64,000 bases of DNA from Aurantimonas coralicida_A (GTDB lineage Bacteria; Pseudomonadota; Alphaproteobacteria; Rhizobiales; Rhizobiaceae), in contig NZ_JAYXIH010000017.1 in the NCBI RefSeq assembly GCF_036016755.1, positions 1-64,000 on the forward strand. The letters are read 5' to 3'. Shown piece by piece: positions 60,394 to 64,000 of the stretch. Position 1 is the stretch's first letter. Each line of letters opens with the position of its first letter. The notes beneath the pieces are model-generated. The model did not search any database, was not told the DNA's origin, and saw only the letters and a program-made list of their open reading frames with translations. Made by a program: the position numbers and the translations under genes.

Positions 60394-61866
60394 TCAGCGA
60401 AAATCCGAGACGTCGCTGAGGCTGGTTTCGATCTCGTCGACCTTTCGCATCATCACGAGATGCAGGCCGCCACCGAGCAAAGCGCCGATGAGCCAGCCGA
60501 AGCCGGACAGCGCGGCGAGCGCCGGCGTCCAGACCGTCGCCACCGAAAACACTGCGGCGATGGCGAAGGCGATGATCGCTTTCCTGTTCCAACCGGAATC
60601 GTAATAGTAATTCCCACTCGGATCACTGGAGAACAGGTCCTGCAGATTGATGCGCTGCTTGCGGATCAAATAGTAGTCGGCGACCAGGATGCCGTAGAGC
60701 GGAGCAAGGAACGCGCCGAGCGTATCGACAAAGGCGGCGATCCCGATATTGCTGATCACGGACACCCACAACGCGCCGATGAAGAAGGCGATGACCGCCG
60801 TGATGATGCCGCCCGTCTTGGCGCTGATCTTCGACGGCGCGAGATTGGCGATATCATAGGCGGGCGGGATGAAGTTCGCCACCAGGTTGATACCGACGGT
60901 GGCGGCGAAGAAGGTGATCGCCGCGATGATCGTCAGCCAGATGTTGTCGACCCGCTCGACGATGTCGGCGGGGTTGGTCAGCCGCTCACCGAACAGCACA
61001 ACAGTGCCGGCGGTGATGAACAAAGCGATGAACGAGAAGAACGCCATCGACACCGGCAGGCCCCAGAAATTGCCGGCGCGCATCTGGCCCTCGGTCTTCA
61101 CGAAGCGCGAAAAGTCGCCGAAATTGATCACCACGGCGGCGAAATAGGCGATCATGGTGCCGACGATCGCGATGAAGGCGCCGACCGTCGAGCGCTCGGT
61201 CTCACCCGGCGCCTGGAAGATGTTGCCGACCTCGGTGAGCAGCGCTCCGCCCGCCTGCCACCAGATCACCGCAAGCAGAACGATCATCACGATGTAGACG
61301 AAGGGGCCGGCCCAGTTGAGAAAACGGCCGACCCAGTCGATACCCATCATGAACAGCCCGACCTGGAACACGCAAACGATCAGATAGGAGATCCATCCCA
61401 CCGTCGTCATGCCGAGAAGGGTCGCGCCGTCACCGCCGCCGAAAAGCGAGGTGAGGAGCAGCGCCACGGCGGTGGAGGCGAAGTATGTCTGCACCCCGTA
61501 CCAGAAGATCGCGACGATGCCGCGAACCAGAGCCGGGAACTTGGCGCCCTGGACGCCCATGGCGACCCGCGCCATGACCGGATAGGGCACGCCGTACTTC
61601 ACGCTCGCGCGGCCAGTCAGGTTGACCAGCGCCATCACGATAAAGCCCGCCACGACGATGGCGGCGAAAGTCAGCCAGCCATTCAGCCCGTAGGTGAAGA
61701 AAAGCGAGGCGGCCAGCGTGTAGCCGAACAGGCTCTGGATGTCGTTGTTCCAGACGTTGAAGATCTCGAAGGCACCCCATTTGCGCTCTTCCGGCGCAAG
61801 CGGTGCCAAATCCTCATTGTAGAGCGCGCCATCCTGTGACGCGATGCGAAACTGGTTGTCGGTCAT
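60394..61866 (-). CDS. NCS1-family nucleobase/allantoin permease
   Basis: A 490-residue NCS1 transporter with about 12 membrane helices. Family marks: NVWNNDIQSLFGYTLAASLFF at the first helix, SVKYGVPYPVMARVAMGVQGAKFPALVRG after helix 2, and NFGDFSRFVK in the middle. NCS1 proteins import cytosine, uracil, allantoin, hydantoins or related bases with sodium or protons; the substrate is not readable from sequence. GGAGGAG precedes the ATG at 61866. It is divergent from an RpiR regulator with a palindrome in between, and an allantoinase gene follows that regulator, which favours a purine or ureide substrate. Confidence 0.9.
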   Translation of the reverse strand: MTDNQFRIASQDGALYNEDLAPLAPEERKWGAFEIFNVWNNDIQSLFGYTLAASLFFTYGLNGWLTFAAIVVAGFIVMALVNLTGRASVKYGVPYPVMARVAMGVQGAKFPALVRGIVAIFWYGVQTYFASTAVALLLTSLFGGGDGATLLGMTTVGWISYLIVCVFQVGLFMMGIDWVGRFLNWAGPFVYIVMIVLLAVIWWQAGGALLTEVGNIFQAPGETERSTVGAFIAIVGTMIAYFAAVVINFGDFSRFVKTEGQMRAGNFWGLPVSMAFFSFIALFITAGTVVLFGERLTNPADIVERVDNIWLTIIAAITFFAATVGINLVANFIPPAYDIANLAPSKISAKTGGIITAVIAFFIGALWVSVISNIGIAAFVDTLGAFLAPLYGILVADYYLIRKQRINLQDLFSSDPSGNYYYDSGWNRKAIIAFAIAAVFSVATVWTPALAALSGFGWLIGALLGGGLHLVMMRKVDEIETSLSDVSDFR

Positions 61867-61981
61867 CTCAAATCTCCTCCCGACCCGCCTGGCGACGCGC
61901 GTTTTGTCCGCGCTCTCCCTCTGCGTCCAAGCCCGCATTGCACGCGATATTGCAAGATGATTTCCAGTATGTCAATATTTA

Positions 61982-61997
61982 TGGAAATGAGTTTCCA
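61982..61997. promoter_or_regulatory. Candidate RpiR operator
   Basis: TGGAAA (61982-61987) and TTTCCA (61992-61997) form a perfect palindrome with a 4-nt centre. A third half-site TTTCCA lies at 61961-61966. They occupy the gap between the divergent permease and rpiR-type regulator genes. Confidence 0.6.
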
Positions 61998-62045
61998 CAG
62001 ACTTCCGTGCGTAGTCTGTGTCGCCGAAAGGGAGACGAGGAGCCG

Positions 62046-62894
62046 ATGAAACCGTTCGTGGAATCGATCCATCGGTCATATGAAAGCCTGAGTTCCCGCG
62101 AGCGTCAGGTCGCCGATCTCGTCCTGGAGTCGCCCGGCGAGGTCAGCATGTATCCGGCATCCGAACTGGCGAAGCTGGCCGGCGTCTCGAACTCCACCGT
62201 CACGCGCTTCGTGCAGCGCATCGGGTTCGACAATTATGACGACATGCGCGTCGCCGCCCGCGAGGCGCGCAACTGGGGCTCGCCGCTCTTCTTGGCGTCG
62301 GGGCGATCCCCCGAAAGCGGCGACGCGCCCGCAGATCCGATCGCACAGTTCGCCGAGCAGGAAATGGCGACGGTTCGTCTGGCGCTGGAAGGCTTGGACC
62401 AAGCGCGGCTCGACGAGATCTCCGCAGCGCTCTGGCAGGCACGCAATCTGGGCTTCATGGGGTTCCGGAACAGCCATTACTTTGCCGGCTATGCCCGCTG
62501 GCAGTTCATCCAGTTTCGCGAGCGCACCCGCTTGATACCCGGCGCCGGTGAGACGGTTGCCGAACGCATCGCCGATCTCGGGCCGGATGATGTCGTCATT
62601 GTCGTCGCCATTCGCCGCATCGTCGGCAAGCTCAAGCGCTATCTTGAGGCGCTGTCGGGCCGCGGCGTCAAAGTGCTGCTCATCACCGACCCATCGGCGC
62701 GGGTGACGCCGGCTTACGCGCGGTGGACGATCATCTGCCCGGTGGAAAGCTCCTACCCTCTCGATTGTTATTCGGGCGTCCTCGCCGTCATCCGCCTGCT
62801 GGCGCTGGAGACATTCAAAAAGGCCGGAAAACCCGGCCGCGACTATCTGGAGAAGATCGAGGCGCAGCACGAGATTCTGGGAGAGTTCGAATGA
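62046..62894 (+). CDS. MurR/RpiR-family transcriptional regulator
   Basis: A 282-residue regulator. The N-terminal RpiR helix-turn-helix (SLSSRERQVADLVLESPGEVSMYPASELAKLAGVSNSTVTRFVQRIGFDNYDDMR) is followed by a SIS sugar-phosphate-like domain (LWQARNLGFMGFRNSHYFAGYARWQF ... ALSGRGVKVLLITD), which has lost the usual Ser/Thr-rich phosphate loop at FGVGASG-type positions (here GFRNSHY). It probably controls the divergent permease and the downstream allantoinase. GACGAGGAGCCG precedes the ATG at 62046. Confidence 0.9.
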   Translation: MKPFVESIHRSYESLSSRERQVADLVLESPGEVSMYPASELAKLAGVSNSTVTRFVQRIGFDNYDDMRVAAREARNWGSPLFLASGRSPESGDAPADPIAQFAEQEMATVRLALEGLDQARLDEISAALWQARNLGFMGFRNSHYFAGYARWQFIQFRERTRLIPGAGETVAERIADLGPDDVVIVVAIRRIVGKLKRYLEALSGRGVKVLLITDPSARVTPAYARWTIICPVESSYPLDCYSGVLAVIRLLALETFKKAGKPGRDYLEKIEAQHEILGEFE

Positions 62895-63012
62895 GCCGAT
62901 CGAAGCAAAGCGCGGTGCGGCATACGCGCAAGCCACTTCGTGGATTATGTGACGATACGCCCTGCGGTTTCGACGTAATGATGGAAATCGCGACCGAGCC
63001 AAGGAGCCGCCT

Positions 63013-64000
63013 TTGACACGTTACCCACGCGATATGGCCGGCTACGGGCCGACGCCGCCCGACCCGCGTTGGCCGAATGGCGCCAGGATCGCAGTGCAGA
63101 TCGTCCTCAATTACGAGGAGGGCGGCGAGAACAACGTCCTGCACGGCGACGCGGCGTCAGAAGCATTTTTGTCCGAGATCGTCGGCGCCACAGCCTGGTC
63201 GGGCCAGCGCCACTGGAACATGGAATCGATCTACGAATATGGCGCGCGGGCCGGCTTCTGGCGGCTGCACCGACTGTTCACGGGCATGGATATTCCGCTG
63301 ACCATCTACGGTGTCGCGACCGCCTTGGCGCGCTCGCCGACGCAAGTTGCCGCGATGCAAGAAGCCAACTGGGAGATCGCCAGCCACGGCCTTAAATGGA
63401 TCGAGTACAAGGACTTCAGTCCCGAGGACGAGCGCGCCCACATGGACGCGGCGATCCGCCTCCACACCGAGGTGACCGGAGAGCGGCCGCGCGGCTGGTA
63501 CACCGGCCGCTGCTCGGAGAACACCGTGCGCCTCGCGGCGGAGGAAGGCGGCTTCGATTACGTCGCCGACAGCTACGCCGACGACCTGCCCTACTGGCTG
63601 CGCACCGGCGGCCGCGACCAGTTGATCGTCCCCTACACGCTCGACACCAACGACATGCGCTTCGCCTCGCCACAGGGCTTCAATTCCGGCGACCAGTTCT
63701 TCGCCTATCTGAAGGATAGCTTCGACGCGCTTTATGCCGAAGGCGAGGCCGGCAGCGCGAAGATGCTGTCGGTCGGGCTGCATTGCCGCCTGGTCGGGCG
63801 GCCAGGCCGGGTCATGGCGCTGAAGCGCTTCCTCGAATACGTCAAGGACCACGCTGGTGTCTGGTTCGCCACGCGGCTGCAGATCGCCGAGCATTGGGCG
63901 GAGCACCACCCACCCGTTTCCTTCGCGCGGCCGTCCGAGATGGAACGCGAGGCGTTCGTTGCGGCCTTCGGTGGCATGTTCGAGCATTCGCCCTGGATCG
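63013..64000 (+). CDS. puuE: PuuE-type allantoinase (polysaccharide-deacetylase fold), partial
   Basis: The first 329 residues of a metal-independent allantoinase, cut by the window end. It opens TRYPRDMAGYGPTPPDPRWPNGARIAVQIVLNYEEGGENNVLHGD, which matches the PuuE family closely, and continues with IYEYGARAGFWRLHRLF, ANWEIASHGLKWIEY, WYTGRCSENTVRLAAEEGGFDYVADSYADDLPYW and LHCRLVGRPGR. The enzyme opens allantoin to allantoate in purine breakdown. AAGGAG (63001-63006) supports a TTG start at 63013; an ATG at 63034 would cut the conserved start. It lies 118 nt after the RpiR gene on the same strand. Confidence 0.92.
   Translation, partial: MTRYPRDMAGYGPTPPDPRWPNGARIAVQIVLNYEEGGENNVLHGDAASEAFLSEIVGATAWSGQRHWNMESIYEYGARAGFWRLHRLFTGMDIPLTIYGVATALARSPTQVAAMQEANWEIASHGLKWIEYKDFSPEDERAHMDAAIRLHTEVTGERPRGWYTGRCSENTVRLAAEEGGFDYVADSYADDLPYWLRTGGRDQLIVPYTLDTNDMRFASPQGFNSGDQFFAYLKDSFDALYAEGEAGSAKMLSVGLHCRLVGRPGRVMALKRFLEYVKDHAGVWFATRLQIAEHWAEHHPPVSFARPSEMEREAFVAAFGGMFEHSPWI

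Noticed and set aside
60460..61839. 459-codon open frame on the plus strand
   Set aside because: Antisense to the NCS1 permease; very rich in Asp, His, Arg and Glu with no hydrophobic core or motif. A shadow frame.
1..64000. CRISPR array, tRNA or rRNA genes
   Set aside because: No regularly spaced repeats and no T-arm consensus outside the tmRNA were found by eye; a covariance-model scan would be decisive.

Overview
The window (about 64 kb, GC-rich) reads as chromosome of an alphaproteobacterium of the order Hyphomicrobiales (Rhizobiales). The strongest markers are a permuted two-piece tmRNA gene with tag ANDNYAEARLAA next to an alpha-type sspB, an ilvB attenuator with a branched-chain leader peptide, the core block thyA-folA-hflK-hflC-DUF2065-degP-serB-miaA, and a rhizobial-type palindromic repeat. 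I cannot fix the genus. No CRISPR array, tRNA, rRNA or transposase gene was seen.

Layout. 0.1-3.4 kb: PilZ protein; tetR-ilvC with a clear promoter and operator; pdxJ. 3.4-5.4 kb: two palindromic repeats and an unusual membrane-anchored protein with three cysteine-paired repeats. 5.4-8.9 kb: RecD-like helicase, cobalt-type nitrile hydratase (alpha, beta, accessory) and a LysE-type exporter with a shifted end. 9.0-11.7 kb: ilvN, ilvB and the ilvB attenuator. 11.8-24.5 kb: DUF1206 protein, diguanylate cyclase, miaA, serB, degP, egtD/egtB (egtB broken), DUF2065, hflC, hflK, folA, thyA, ssrA. 24.5-31.8 kb: sspB, two small genes, a large AsmA-family protein, a FAD-linked oxidase and a thioesterase. 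31.8-35.7 kb: a probable foreign segment bounded by two copies of the 3' end of a ClC channel gene; it holds a broken adenylate cyclase-TolB-TPR gene and a flavin amine oxidase whose halves are in circularly permuted order. 35.7-41.2 kb: ClC channel, a kinase fused to an acyl-CoA-ligase-like tail, two UDP-sugar enzymes. 41.3-41.6 kb: MITE-like palindromic element. 41.8-54.7 kb: a Tad/Flp pilus export locus (TadD-like lipoprotein, cpaC, lipoprotein, cpaB, cpaE, two tadE, cpaF, tadB, tadC, tadG) with no visible pilin or prepilin peptidase. 54.7-60.2 kb: the beta-hydroxyaspartate cycle operon bhcABCD and divergent bhcR. 60.4-64.0 kb: NCS1 permease, RpiR regulator and PuuE-type allantoinase (cut by the window end).

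How the genes work together. ilvC, ilvB and ilvN make branched-chain amino acids under two controls, TetR repression (ilvC) and attenuation (ilvB). ssrA and sspB form the ribosome-rescue and ClpXP-delivery pair. bhcABCD turns two glyoxylate into oxaloacetate; the neighbouring permease and allantoinase suggest purine or ureide breakdown, which can itself yield glyoxylate, but that link is inference.

Quality warning. An N at 59497 sits between two identical 85-bp copies (unmerged contig ends), and single-base frameshifts disrupt the LysE gene, egtB and the adenylate cyclase gene (twice). Some of these 'broken' genes may be draft-assembly errors.
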